A program made the position numbers and the translations under genes. Under the pieces are notes generated by a model, which was not told where the DNA came from, ran no database searches, and saw only the letters and a program-made list of their open reading frames with translations. Of a stretch of 33,510 nucleotides of DNA, positions 1 to 7,720 are shown one piece after another; the stretch's first letter is position 1; every line of letters begins with the position of its first letter. Origin of the DNA: Nitrospinaceae bacterium (GTDB lineage: Bacteria > Nitrospinota > Nitrospinia > Nitrospinales > JACRGP01); the NCBI GenBank assembly GCA_029261555.1, contig JAJDBB010000095.1:1-33510 (forward strand), given 5' to 3'.

Positions 1-16
1 GTTACGGTCATTCTTC

Positions 17-142
17 TTATCCTTGGGCGGGGGGAAGTTTTTTTGAGGAACCCAAGCGCTTGCCGACATTGAGCAACATCCCCAACAACAGGAACACGAA
101 TAGAACCCCATAGAGGATATATGTTTCGTCTGAGGGTTGCAT
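17..142 (-). CDS. 41-residue single-span membrane peptide
   Basis: This short frame reads MQPSDETYILYG, then a hydrophobic stretch of about 14 residues (residues 13-26), then a basic tail ending KKLPPAQG and a TAA stop. The ATG follows directly on the TAA stop of the upstream trypsin-fold gene with no spacer, so translation is probably coupled. The layout predicts a single membrane span with a positively charged C-terminal side, presumably cytoplasmic. I recognise no family. A further ATG on the same strand lies at 9-11, just after this gene's stop, so the transcription unit probably continues past the left edge of the window. The evidence is gene position plus the hydrophobic profile. A chance frame of this size cannot be excluded. 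Confidence 0.5.
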   Translation of the reverse strand: MQPSDETYILYGVLFVFLLLGMLLNVGKRLGSSKKLPPAQG

Positions 143-817
143 TTATCTGGCCTCAATCAGGACAATATTGTTTCTCGATTCTGCAATAAACGTTTTCCTT
201 GAAATACTTTCAATTGGGATTGTATCGATTTTACCCGCCTTCAGGGCTTTTTCCAACAACAATGCTGGAATGGCAAAATGTTGCGAAGCGTCTACCGGGA
301 ACGCGGCTTTGGCATGCTTCTCCAAGAGAACCATTCCCACAACTTCCTGCCGGGCGTTAAACAGGGGACTACCGCTATGTACTAGGTCAAGGGGCATCTT
401 CAACTCAATCAGCATTGGTGCTATGCGGGCCGACCCTTCTATCAGAATATGCTGGTCTTCCATCGTGTTGGTCCACGGGTAGCCCAGTGTAAACACTTGC
501 TCACCCTGAGGGCTCAATTCTTGAGTGCTGATCGACAGGGCAAGACGCTTTACTTTCGGCAATTCCTTCAGTTTCAAAATCGCCAGATTACTGGCAGGAT
601 CAGTAAACACCACCTCTGCGGAAATATCGTCTTCATTAGGGAATTTAACCTTCAAGGCTCCAGCTTCTTTCACCAGTTCGAGATAGGTGAATACATGCCG
701 CCCCTCACCCACCAAAAACCCAGAGCCTAAGCGAGTCACCGTCATGTTGAAGGTCAGGACAGTCAACAGGAATCCGAGAAATAATAACGCAGCTACCACC
801 TTGATAGTTTTACTCAT
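143..817 (-). CDS. Membrane-anchored trypsin-fold (HtrA-like) protein, probable pseudoprotease
   Basis: 224 residues. An N-terminal hydrophobic anchor (about 7-23) precedes a chymotrypsin-fold domain recognisable from GSGF at 31-34, the DPASNLAIL block at 73-81, LGYP at 111-114, SGSPL at 148-152 and a FAIP segment near the end, all in HtrA/DegP order. No PDZ domain follows. The catalytic triad is not preserved. The position of the histidine in the usual TNNHVV motif is Glu47, and the position of the Asp is Asn77. Only Ser148 remains, in HSGSP instead of GNSGGP. I infer an envelope protein facing the periplasm that has lost peptidase activity and may act as a binding or assembly factor. It lies 54 nt after the ABC gene on the same strand and abuts the next small gene, so it probably belongs to the export operon. 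Confidence 0.75.
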   Translation of the reverse strand: MSKTIKVVAALLFLGFLLTVLTFNMTVTRLGSGFLVGEGRHVFTYLELVKEAGALKVKFPNEDDISAEVVFTDPASNLAILKLKELPKVKRLALSISTQELSPQGEQVFTLGYPWTNTMEDQHILIEGSARIAPMLIELKMPLDLVHSGSPLFNARQEVVGMVLLEKHAKAAFPVDASQHFAIPALLLEKALKAGKIDTIPIESISRKTFIAESRNNIVLIEAR

Positions 818-871
818 TGAAAATTTTCCCGATGACCCAAAAATTAATTATAAAATGCCGGTAAAACTCAG

Positions 872-2533
872 TTATTCCCAAGATAAATTATTGAGAGGTA
901 GGCATCTCTGCACATATTCTTTTATTTTAGGATCCGTAGTAACAATGATCAACGTCCAAGGGCAATCGCTGGAACTCAGACGGTGAAGTAGAGGATCCCG
1001 AATTTGTTTGGGAATTTCATGAAGAGCCCCATCTAGAATCAACAGAGACGGCCGGGTAATAATGGCTCTTGCCAATAACACCCTTAAGTTCTGGCTGGGA
1101 GTAAAACCTTTACTTCCTTCCTGAATGAGTGTTTCCAAACCAAGTGGCAGCTCTTCCAAGTCTTTATCCAATTGGGTTAATTCCAGCGCCCATAAAAAAT
1201 CCTTGGACTCAATACTAGGACGGCCCATCGTTATATTTTCAGCAATTGTTCCTTCAAACAAGTTAAAGTCTCGTCCAAATACAATACCTCGCTCTGCTCC
1301 TATTTGATCAGGAGAAAGGCTTTTTATATCGACCCCGTTATAACGCACAACACTTTTTGGAAGTTGTTCCAACCCAGCCAAGGTCCTTGATAGACGGTGA
1401 CGCTCCGTTTCTGTTGGGCTTATCAAGGCTAACTTTTCTCCAGGAGAGGCGTCAAAACCAAACTCTTTAGAAGATGGGTCAATGTCTTTCTCCCCGTTCC
1501 ATCGACTAAATTTAAGGTTCAAACCCTCTGTATCTGACTTAGGGATAGAAATACCCAAACCTTCAGAAGTTCTATCTTTAGGAAGAGCAAACAGGTGATC
1601 CAGTTCTGTTAGGGACGTAAAAAAATAGTATATGACATAGAAACGTTTTACGACGGAACCAATTTTTAGCAGGAGACCTGCAATGATAACTTCTGCAGCC
1701 ACAAGCTGGCCTAATGTCAACTCATCTTGACTGAGCAGCCATCCTGCAGTTCCAAGTAATCCTGTATGAAGAATCACCTGAAGGAAAAGTGAACCCATGT
1801 ATTGACGAAGGAGAACACTGAATCGAGATTTCCTTGCCTCAACATAATCCGCAGCCAAACTATCAGCTTTACGCAGAATATAATCTGAGCAATTTGTGGC
1901 TTTGAATTGGAAAAAATTATCAGCGACTTCCTGAAACCAGTGAAATACTTCGTACTTTGCGTCCGACATATAAATTGTTCTACTCAAACCGCCCTTACCT
2001 AAAATCGCAATCATTAAGATTGAAAATACCAAAGCTATATCAAAGAAAATAAAGTAAGGGTGATACAACGCCAGCAAAATCATTCCAATCGATCCCCCAA
2101 CCACTACATTGATCAGATCGATAAAAAGACCGGAAATAGCTCGTTGCAAAAACACAGTTTCAAAGAAACGATTGATATAATTGGAGCGAAAGGTATCTTC
2201 CTTAAATTGCGGTAAAACTCGCGCTAAGTATAAAACCATACGAACAAAGACTCGCCTCTCCATCACATCGGATGCATAGAATTGTAAAACTCTAAATATT
2301 CCAACAATCAATAGTATGCCCGCCATAATCCCGACCAGGGTAACTACCATCATAGGAGATACCGAGAACGCAAAGGTGTTCACTAATTCCTGAACTGTAA
2401 GAGGAATAATGAGTGAAAACAGGCCTACTGCAATCGCATAGGTGAAAACAGGCAAAATAATTGAGCGCTCCTGGTTTAAAAAGGAACCAAGAAGATCAAG
2501 GTTTTTTCTTAATGTAGGGACTGTTTGAGTCAT
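872..2533 (-). CDS. ABC exporter-like protein with degenerate nucleotide-binding domain
   Basis: 553 residues: an ABC exporter membrane domain with about five or six spans (residues about 20-310), then an ABC ATPase-like domain (about 340-553). There is no N-terminal C39 peptidase. The ATPase fold is clear from flanking blocks such as RYNGVDI, LFEGTIAENI, LLARAI and SLLILD, but the active-site motifs are lost. Walker A is SPTETERHR (372-380), with Arg for Lys. The Q-loop Gln is Arg421. The signature is TPSQ (478-481) where LSGGQ is expected. After Walker B Asp501 the catalytic Glu is Gly502. The H-loop His is Thr533. ATP hydrolysis by this chain alone is therefore very unlikely. It starts 5 nt after the TolC-type gene and shares an operon with HlyD and TolC partners. 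It could be the inactive half of a heterodimer whose active half lies elsewhere, or a channel working without hydrolysis. Confidence 0.85.
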   Translation of the reverse strand: MTQTVPTLRKNLDLLGSFLNQERSIILPVFTYAIAVGLFSLIIPLTVQELVNTFAFSVSPMMVVTLVGIMAGILLIVGIFRVLQFYASDVMERRVFVRMVLYLARVLPQFKEDTFRSNYINRFFETVFLQRAISGLFIDLINVVVGGSIGMILLALYHPYFIFFDIALVFSILMIAILGKGGLSRTIYMSDAKYEVFHWFQEVADNFFQFKATNCSDYILRKADSLAADYVEARKSRFSVLLRQYMGSLFLQVILHTGLLGTAGWLLSQDELTLGQLVAAEVIIAGLLLKIGSVVKRFYVIYYFFTSLTELDHLFALPKDRTSEGLGISIPKSDTEGLNLKFSRWNGEKDIDPSSKEFGFDASPGEKLALISPTETERHRLSRTLAGLEQLPKSVVRYNGVDIKSLSPDQIGAERGIVFGRDFNLFEGTIAENITMGRPSIESKDFLWALELTQLDKDLEELPLGLETLIQEGSKGFTPSQNLRVLLARAIITRPSLLILDGALHEIPKQIRDPLLHRLSSSDCPWTLIIVTTDPKIKEYVQRCLPLNNLSWE

Positions 2534-2538
2534 GATTT

Positions 2539-4011
2539 TTATGAACCTTTCACCTTTTCCTCATTGGAACTGGAAGGTAATAATCCCTCTACCCACTCAC
2601 CGGTCGACCATTGATAGAGTGCTTGTGCTTTTTGATAGTCGGCCATTGCTGTAATCCATTCCTTTGTAGCGCGTAAAACATTGCGCTCCCGCATATTGAC
2701 AACGAGCAAACTGGTTGAACCAAGTTTGAATCGAGTCCGTTCTCCTCTCTCTAATTTTTTCGCTAGCAGAAGAGACTTTTTCGAAACCTTTATACGTTGT
2801 TCCGCTCTTGTTATTGCTGAATGAGCATTTTCCACATCCAAATCAACTTTTTTAAGTTGATAACGCTGGAGTAACCTGAGGCGTTGGGCTTTGCCTGTTT
2901 CCTGAAGAAGTTCTCCGCGTGCTTTACGTTGGTAAAATGGGAAGCTTAAGCGAACACCAAAGCGATATCCCAGTCCTAAAACAAATTCTCCAGGCTTTCT
3001 TGAAGGCTCAGCTTCAAGTGAAAGGTCAGGAAGTAAATTGTTTTCAGCAAGTTTTAAGTCAATCTGATTTAGTTCGGCCTCCAAACTCACCATTTTCAAT
3101 TCTGGACGCGCATTGGCAGCGCGTTGCTTCCCTTTTTCTAAAGCATGTAACGAGTATATTTTTTGCGAAGGTGGAAATATGGGGGCCTTATAATTCTTTA
3201 GAGAATTTATTTGATCGTCTTCCCACAAGTATAGAGCGAGTCTTAATTTCTCCTCATCCACTTTACGTTCAGCCTTAATCAGCCCGTCTCTTCTTCGCTG
3301 GACCTCCTGGTTTCCTTCATCAACATCAAACATTGGAATGGCTCCAGCGGAACCTTGTTTCTCTAATTGAGAAAATCTCTCCTCTGCTACCGCAACAGCC
3401 TTTCTTTGAATTTCCATAAATTTCCAGGCCGCTACCCAATTCCAATACTGTGTTGCCGCTCCAAAATATAAATCTTGCCTCGTTTGTTGAACTTCTAAAT
3501 TAGCTTGCTTCTCCGCCAGATTTGATTTTTTTAATTCTGCATGAGCAGGGTTTGTGTTTAATCCACGAAGGAGAGGAATTGCAATTCCTAATAAAGGTTG
3601 ATTGGATCTGCCAATACCCATATCGGCAACCCTCACATCTCCAATTCCAGCTCGAAACCCTGCAAACCCTCTAACGCCTGACTTATGTCTCATTTCCACA
3701 AAAGTGTCATTAAAGCCTACGCTTTGAACCGAGCTCTGTTTGGCCAATCGTTCCAGTTCCCAGTCGTTGACAATAGTGGGTTCAAATTCTCCCAAAGCTT
3801 TCAACAGTTTTCCATTGGCCACCATTTTTTCCGTTTGACTTCCCTTTAATAGGGGGTGACCTTCTTCCACCCGTGTTAAAACGGATTGAAGTGTAAGAAT
3901 GGAAGGTGACCCTAAATTCAAAGATATTTGAGCCGTATCTTTAGCGAATGAAGAGGTCCCGAAAACCAGAATCAACACCCCTATAATTGCACTTTGGTAA
4001 ACCCTAATCAT
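2539..4011 (-). CDS. TolC-type outer membrane efflux protein
   Basis: About 490 residues, close to the TolC family length. A signal peptide (MIRVYQ, hydrophobic core, cleavage after FGTSSFA) leads into a protein with two related long helical halves, including EKQANLEVQQTRQDLYFGAA and, later, DLDVENAHSAITRAEQRI. The second half includes LGYRFGVRLSFPFYQRKARGE, a beta segment typical of outer-membrane factors. I start at the ATG at 4011 because GGAGG lies about six bases upstream. An in-frame TTG six codons earlier would place charged residues before the signal. The gene lies 21 nt after the HlyD-type gene and 5 nt before the ABC gene, so it supplies the outer-membrane duct of a tripartite export system. 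The substrate is unknown. Confidence 0.87.
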   Translation of the reverse strand: MIRVYQSAIIGVLILVFGTSSFAKDTAQISLNLGSPSILTLQSVLTRVEEGHPLLKGSQTEKMVANGKLLKALGEFEPTIVNDWELERLAKQSSVQSVGFNDTFVEMRHKSGVRGFAGFRAGIGDVRVADMGIGRSNQPLLGIAIPLLRGLNTNPAHAELKKSNLAEKQANLEVQQTRQDLYFGAATQYWNWVAAWKFMEIQRKAVAVAEERFSQLEKQGSAGAIPMFDVDEGNQEVQRRRDGLIKAERKVDEEKLRLALYLWEDDQINSLKNYKAPIFPPSQKIYSLHALEKGKQRAANARPELKMVSLEAELNQIDLKLAENNLLPDLSLEAEPSRKPGEFVLGLGYRFGVRLSFPFYQRKARGELLQETGKAQRLRLLQRYQLKKVDLDVENAHSAITRAEQRIKVSKKSLLLAKKLERGERTRFKLGSTSLLVVNMRERNVLRATKEWITAMADYQKAQALYQWSTGEWVEGLLPSSSNEEKVKGS

Positions 4012-4032
4012 GCTTCCTCCCTCCGTCAAAAT

Positions 4033-5460
4033 TTATTTACCCGGCCTTCCAGCTTTTGATAGAAAAACATTTTTCAGGGTTATATTTCCTGAATTGTAAT
4101 CAGGAGGGAACAGATTAAAACGACGCCACATTTCATACCACAATGGAACGCGATTTAAGATTACCCAACCCTTTACTTGCGTCCCTTGTCGCACATGTAA
4201 TTGAGGTGGCCATTTTTTACGATGGGTTTCAGGAGACACCCAAAAACGGAACTTGCCGTTTGCCGAAGCCGATTGATCAACAACTTGAACTCGACCATCA
4301 TAAGTTCCAGCCATTAATTCCGGCCATGCAGGCAACGGAATTGCAGGAACCCCCTGAAAGAGTAATCGAACCGGTCTCCCTGTTTTCAAAAGAGGAGCAT
4401 CAATGGCATTCGCCCACATTTCTATAGCTGGCGATGATTCTTTGGGAACTATAGTGAATAACAAGTCCCCAGGATGGACAATTTCACCCAGGCCGATGGG
4501 CGTCAAACGAACCACCGTCCCATCTACAGGTGCAATGATTTTACTTGCAATGCGTCTTTGACGCGCATTTGACCGAGTCAACGCCAAATCGGCTAATTCC
4601 TTTGCCCCCTTGGCAGCTTCCCCCATGGCAGCGGCTCGTTTCGATTTTGTATCCAACAACTGTTGCACCAATTCCGCGTCAATTTTTTCGCGCTTATGTT
4701 CCAAAGCCACCCGCGCCTCTTGCGTTTCACCTATTTCCGCTTCCATTCCCTTCAGGTTTGCATCGGCCTTTGTTGCCGTTTGAATCGCAAGTTCTAATTC
4801 ACGCTTGGAAATCAATCCTTCGGCTTCTAAAGTTTTTGATCGCTGAAGATTTAACAAGGCTGTTTCTTTAGCAATTTTCGCTGAAACTTTTTTTTGCTTT
4901 GTGCTTAATGTTTTATTTTCGGCTTCTGATATTCTTGCCACCGCAGATGATGAGGCAGCCCGAGCTAAAGAAGTCATCTCTTCGAGGCGTTTATCCAAAA
5001 TGGCTGCACGCTCTAAAGCAGTTTGCCGTTTTTGTTCTAGAGCTTTACGAGACTGATCTAATCGTTTAAGGAGATCCGGTGCCATAAACTTAGGATTAAC
5101 ATCTCCCAATTTTAAAACCAAGTCCCCTTTCTTGACTGAATCCCCTTCATGAATAAACCAGCGTTGGAGACTTCCATTAATTTGCGCATGAACCTCTTGT
5201 GAGCGTTCCATTGCTGAATAAGCCGAAAGTTTTCCCTGAACAGTTACCGTCTGGGTCCAAGGAACAAAAAACAAGGTTGCAAAAAAAACTATAAAAACAG
5301 TAAACCCGAACCATGCCCATCTATGCAATCGGCGAGGAACATTGACTAAATTTTGAGAATTTAACTCAATGTCATCAGGCAATAGGCTACCGGATAAGAA
5401 AGTCAGGCTCTCACCCGGCTTCACCGATCTTGAATTTTTAGTTAGACTGGTCTCATTCAT
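4033..5460 (-). CDS. HlyD-family periplasmic adaptor (membrane fusion protein)
   Basis: 475 residues. A cytoplasmic tail of about 47 residues precedes one membrane span (48-66), a first half of a biotinyl-lipoyl domain (NGSLQRWFIHEGDSVKKGDLV, about 94-115), a long alpha-helical hairpin rich in Lys, Glu and Ala (about 125-305), the second lipoyl half (APVDGTVV followed by GEIVHPGDLLFTIVP, about 312-342) and a beta-barrel C-terminal region. This is the standard order for adaptors that join an inner-membrane pump to TolC. The hairpin is long, as in type I secretion adaptors. The gene leads the tripartite set. A perfect 12-bp palindrome sits just upstream (5472-5483), within the probable leader. 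The protein looks intact, in contrast to the ABC partner. Confidence 0.87.
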   Translation of the reverse strand: MNETSLTKNSRSVKPGESLTFLSGSLLPDDIELNSQNLVNVPRRLHRWAWFGFTVFIVFFATLFFVPWTQTVTVQGKLSAYSAMERSQEVHAQINGSLQRWFIHEGDSVKKGDLVLKLGDVNPKFMAPDLLKRLDQSRKALEQKRQTALERAAILDKRLEEMTSLARAASSSAVARISEAENKTLSTKQKKVSAKIAKETALLNLQRSKTLEAEGLISKRELELAIQTATKADANLKGMEAEIGETQEARVALEHKREKIDAELVQQLLDTKSKRAAAMGEAAKGAKELADLALTRSNARQRRIASKIIAPVDGTVVRLTPIGLGEIVHPGDLLFTIVPKESSPAIEMWANAIDAPLLKTGRPVRLLFQGVPAIPLPAWPELMAGTYDGRVQVVDQSASANGKFRFWVSPETHRKKWPPQLHVRQGTQVKGWVILNRVPLWYEMWRRFNLFPPDYNSGNITLKNVFLSKAGRPGK

Positions 5461-5471
5461 AATTCACGCAA

Positions 5472-5483
5472 CTCAAGCTTGAG
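5472..5483. repeat. 12-bp perfect palindrome ahead of the HlyD-type gene
   Basis: CTCAAGCTTGAG is a perfect palindrome 12-23 bases upstream of the HlyD start codon on the minus strand. It could be an operator half-site or a small mRNA hairpin near the ribosome site. One palindrome of this size may also occur by chance, so it is a site to note rather than an assigned element. Confidence 0.3.
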
Positions 5484-5588
5484 ATAAAAGTTTAATCCTC
5501 AATTAAATATGTGTTAACAGTCCTTTACGGTACATTTTGCTAATCTCATTAGGGTCGTTAGCCCTTATGGAACAACCTTTTATTTAGA

Positions 5589-6146
5589 TTAATCCAGCCA
5601 TTCCATTCTTCCCGTATCCAAACAAAAGAACCCTGCAACAATCTGTAGGGACCCGTTATTAATTTTTTCCCTAAACACCTCACTGAACCCAAAAATATCT
5701 TCTTTTGTCAGCCGTGTATGCATTTTGCAAACTGCATCGACAGATTTTTTCTGTGTGGCTTCGATGGCTGTTTCCAGTCCCTTTAACTGGCTAGGCTGGT
5801 ATCCTAAAACTTTTTCACCATTCAGAGCTGCTTGGACCAACCTGCATTGCTGATGACCCATAACTACAATCAATGAAATGTTAAAATTTTGGACAGCATA
5901 TTCAAGTCTCACAAGATTGACATTGTTAATAAGGTTACCCGCCGCCTGAACCACCAAAATGTCTCTTGAATCACAGTCAAAAATAACTTCAGGAGCTATC
6001 GGTGAATCAAAACATGCCACTACTGCGACAAAAGGCTTTTTCTTGCAAGCGACTTCAAATGACTGCTCGAGATTTCTGTTAAGTGAATTAGAAATTCGTG
6101 AAACATAACGTTGATTGCCTTCCTTCATCTTTTCCAAAAGTCCCAT
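5589..6146 (-). CDS. Beta-class carbonic anhydrase-like protein with altered Asp-Arg dyad
   Basis: 185 residues with the beta-carbonic anhydrase plan: GNQRYV near the N terminus (10-15), ACFDS (44-48), AAGN (68-71), a GHQQC motif (97-101) and a C-terminal block ending FFCLDTGRMEWLD. The zinc ligands Cys45, His98 and Cys101 are present, and so is Asp47. The Arg that normally follows in CxDSR is replaced by Pro49, and VRNAGN is reduced to VVQAAGN. In the family the Asp-Arg pair swings Asp off zinc and opens the metal site, so loss of Arg makes CO2 hydration doubtful while zinc binding may persist. AGGAG lies about nine bases before the ATG. The gene is divergent from a LysR regulator and 128 nt ahead of the export genes. 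Whether it shares their transcript is not certain. Confidence 0.78.
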   Translation of the reverse strand: MGLLEKMKEGNQRYVSRISNSLNRNLEQSFEVACKKKPFVAVVACFDSPIAPEVIFDCDSRDILVVQAAGNLINNVNLVRLEYAVQNFNISLIVVMGHQQCRLVQAALNGEKVLGYQPSQLKGLETAIEATQKKSVDAVCKMHTRLTKEDIFGFSEVFREKINNGSLQIVAGFFCLDTGRMEWLD

Positions 6147-6312
6147 CAGGCGAATCTCCTATCTTTACTTACTGTTTTCACTTTTAAAATGTCTTAGCCT
6201 TTAACTTTTTGGACTAGGCATTCAGACTTGTTGCTTTTATGATCGCTCTGATTAATGTTTTGTAGGGTTAGAGGCTTTAAAATCATTTAAGTTCCTTAAA
6301 TATTTTCATGCT

Positions 6313-6335
6313 ATAGTTTAAATAAATTAAACTAT
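6313..6335. promoter_or_regulatory. 23-bp inverted repeat, candidate LysR-family operator
   Basis: Two perfect 9-bp arms, ATAGTTTAA and TTAAACTAT, flank a 5-nt spacer. The site contains the T-N11-A pattern common to LysR-family boxes and ends ten bases before the LysR-type start codon, in the divergent promoter region shared with the carbonic anhydrase-like gene. It is well placed for autorepression. Binding by the adjacent regulator is inferred. Confidence 0.5.
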
Positions 6336-6345
6336 TGAGCTTTTC

Positions 6346-7236
6346 ATGATTTGGCTAAATTACCAGCGCTTAAAATACTTTCAGATGGTTGCACAGGAAG
6401 GAAGTATTGCCAGGGCTTCGGAAAAATTAAATTTGGGTCAACCTGCAATTAGCATTCAAATCAAACATCTGGAAGAGGAAGTGGGATGCGCCTTATTTGA
6501 GAGAAGAAACCGAAAACTTGTGTTAACCCAAGCTGGTCAGGTTGCTTTGGAATACGCCAATCAGATTTTTAGCCTGGGGAACGAATTGACAGAAGTATTA
6601 CAGGCGGGTTCATTTTTGCGAAAGGTTCATTTAAATATTGGTGTGTTAGACAGCATCCCCAAAACGGTCATCCAATACTTGACCGATGCAGCTTTTTTAT
6701 GGGGCCCCTGCACAGTAACTGTTTTGGAGGGTACAGGTGATTTGTTATTTCGTGAATTGCTGGCTCATAAAGTCGATCTCGTTGTGGCCGATTACCAGCC
6801 AGACGTTGGGGACTTTCGCCGTTTCTTTATTCGCTCATTAGGTCGCCACCCAATTTCCATTTTTGGAACTCGAAGTTTTCGCCGTTTAATAAAAGACTTC
6901 CCAGAATCCCTCCAAGGACAACCTTTTTTACTGCCAACATTCCATAGCAAACGTCGCCACGACCTGGACCACTATTTCAAGACCAACCAGATAAGCATTG
7001 AGGTGGTCATGGAAACTCAGGACACAAGTGTTCAGAAACTAATGGCTGTTCGAGGAATGGGGCTTGTAGCTCTACCGAGGTTTGCGGGTCAGTCTTTTAC
7101 CAAAGGAAAAAAAATGCTGGAACTTGGAAGCCTGGAGGGAGTCTATGAAGATTTATATTTAGTATCTTCTCCCCGCACGATTACCAATCCCTTAGCCGAT
7201 CACCTAATGAATTGTAAGCTTCTTGATTTTGAATAA
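6346..7236 (+). CDS. LysR-family transcriptional regulator, NhaR-like
   Basis: 296 residues, the standard LysR length. The N-terminal winged helix-turn-helix (about 4-65) reads LNYQRLKYFQMVAQEGSIAR, then LGQPAISIQIKHLEEEVG, LFERR and LTQAG, closest in my memory to the NhaR branch (which opens with LNY-H-LRYFW). The effector-binding domain follows from about residue 92. NhaR proteins respond to sodium or alkaline conditions in enterobacteria, but the effector here cannot be read from sequence. The gene is divergent from the carbonic anhydrase-like and export genes with 199 nt between. A strong inverted repeat overlaps its leader. Such divergent pairs are usually regulator and target, so I infer control of the leftward gene set. 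Confidence 0.85.
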   Translation: MIWLNYQRLKYFQMVAQEGSIARASEKLNLGQPAISIQIKHLEEEVGCALFERRNRKLVLTQAGQVALEYANQIFSLGNELTEVLQAGSFLRKVHLNIGVLDSIPKTVIQYLTDAAFLWGPCTVTVLEGTGDLLFRELLAHKVDLVVADYQPDVGDFRRFFIRSLGRHPISIFGTRSFRRLIKDFPESLQGQPFLLPTFHSKRRHDLDHYFKTNQISIEVVMETQDTSVQKLMAVRGMGLVALPRFAGQSFTKGKKMLELGSLEGVYEDLYLVSSPRTITNPLADHLMNCKLLDFE

Positions 7237-7244
7237 AATATAAA

Positions 7245-7282
7245 GTCCTACCTCCATTTAGAGGCTTTTCTCTCTATAGGAC
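7245..7282 (+). other. Possible hairpin after the LysR gene
   Basis: GTCCTA (7245-7250) can pair with TAGGAC (7277-7282), and the inner CCTC (7251-7254) with GAGG (7261-7264). There is no run of T after it, so it is not a standard intrinsic terminator. The rest of 7283-7469 holds a tandem 9-mer TAATTACAC at about 7319-7336 and nothing else I can interpret. Confidence 0.25.
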
Positions 7283-7469
7283 CAGCAACTCCTTCCTGAA
7301 GGACTGTGCGGTCTTCTGTAATTACACTAATTACACTTTAATCTTTTGATCCATATTCGCCTGATTTGTTGGGAGAGTTAAGAGGCTACTTGGTGTCGTA
7401 GTTTTTCTCCCACACCGGTGTTAAATTCTCGGCCAAAACCTTCATGCCTCGAAGGGGTAAAACATGAGT

Positions 7470-7720
7470 TCATTTGCTATGGGCTGTCACTCCACGTGCC
7501 CATTCTTCGTCCGTGGCAGGATGCCCTGGATAGTTGTCTGCTTTCAAACCGAGTGCTTTCCAAAACTCGGGGCTTTCTTGAATAGCTGGAAGGGTTCTGT
7601 ATTTATCTTTCAAAAATTTAAGATCGGCCTTTTCAAAAACTTTTGGCCAATCTACTTTTATCGGTGCCCCCAGTCTTCTCGTGTTTCCGTTGTGTCAATT
7701 GAATCTATTAGGTCGGCCAC
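7470..7720 (-). pseudogene. Small hypothetical gene broken by one base in a G5 run
   Basis: From a GTG at 7720, overlapping the end of the preceding gene by 13 nt, the frame reads ADLIDSIDTTETREDWG. It then shifts at a run of five G (minus strand, 7667-7671) and resumes as APIKVDWPKVFEKADL, with EFWKALGLKADNYPGHPA and EEWARGVTAHSK before a TGA. Adding one G would give a single 83-residue frame. Both halves have ordinary protein-like composition rich in Lys, Asp, Glu and Trp. The same frame even stays open after the TGA for about 23 codons. I recognise no family. The break is either real decay or a homopolymer error in the sequence. Confidence 0.45.

Noticed and set aside
872..2533. Peptidase-containing bacteriocin exporter (C39 type)
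   Set aside because: The protein begins directly with the membrane domain, and no Cys-His peptidase block is present.
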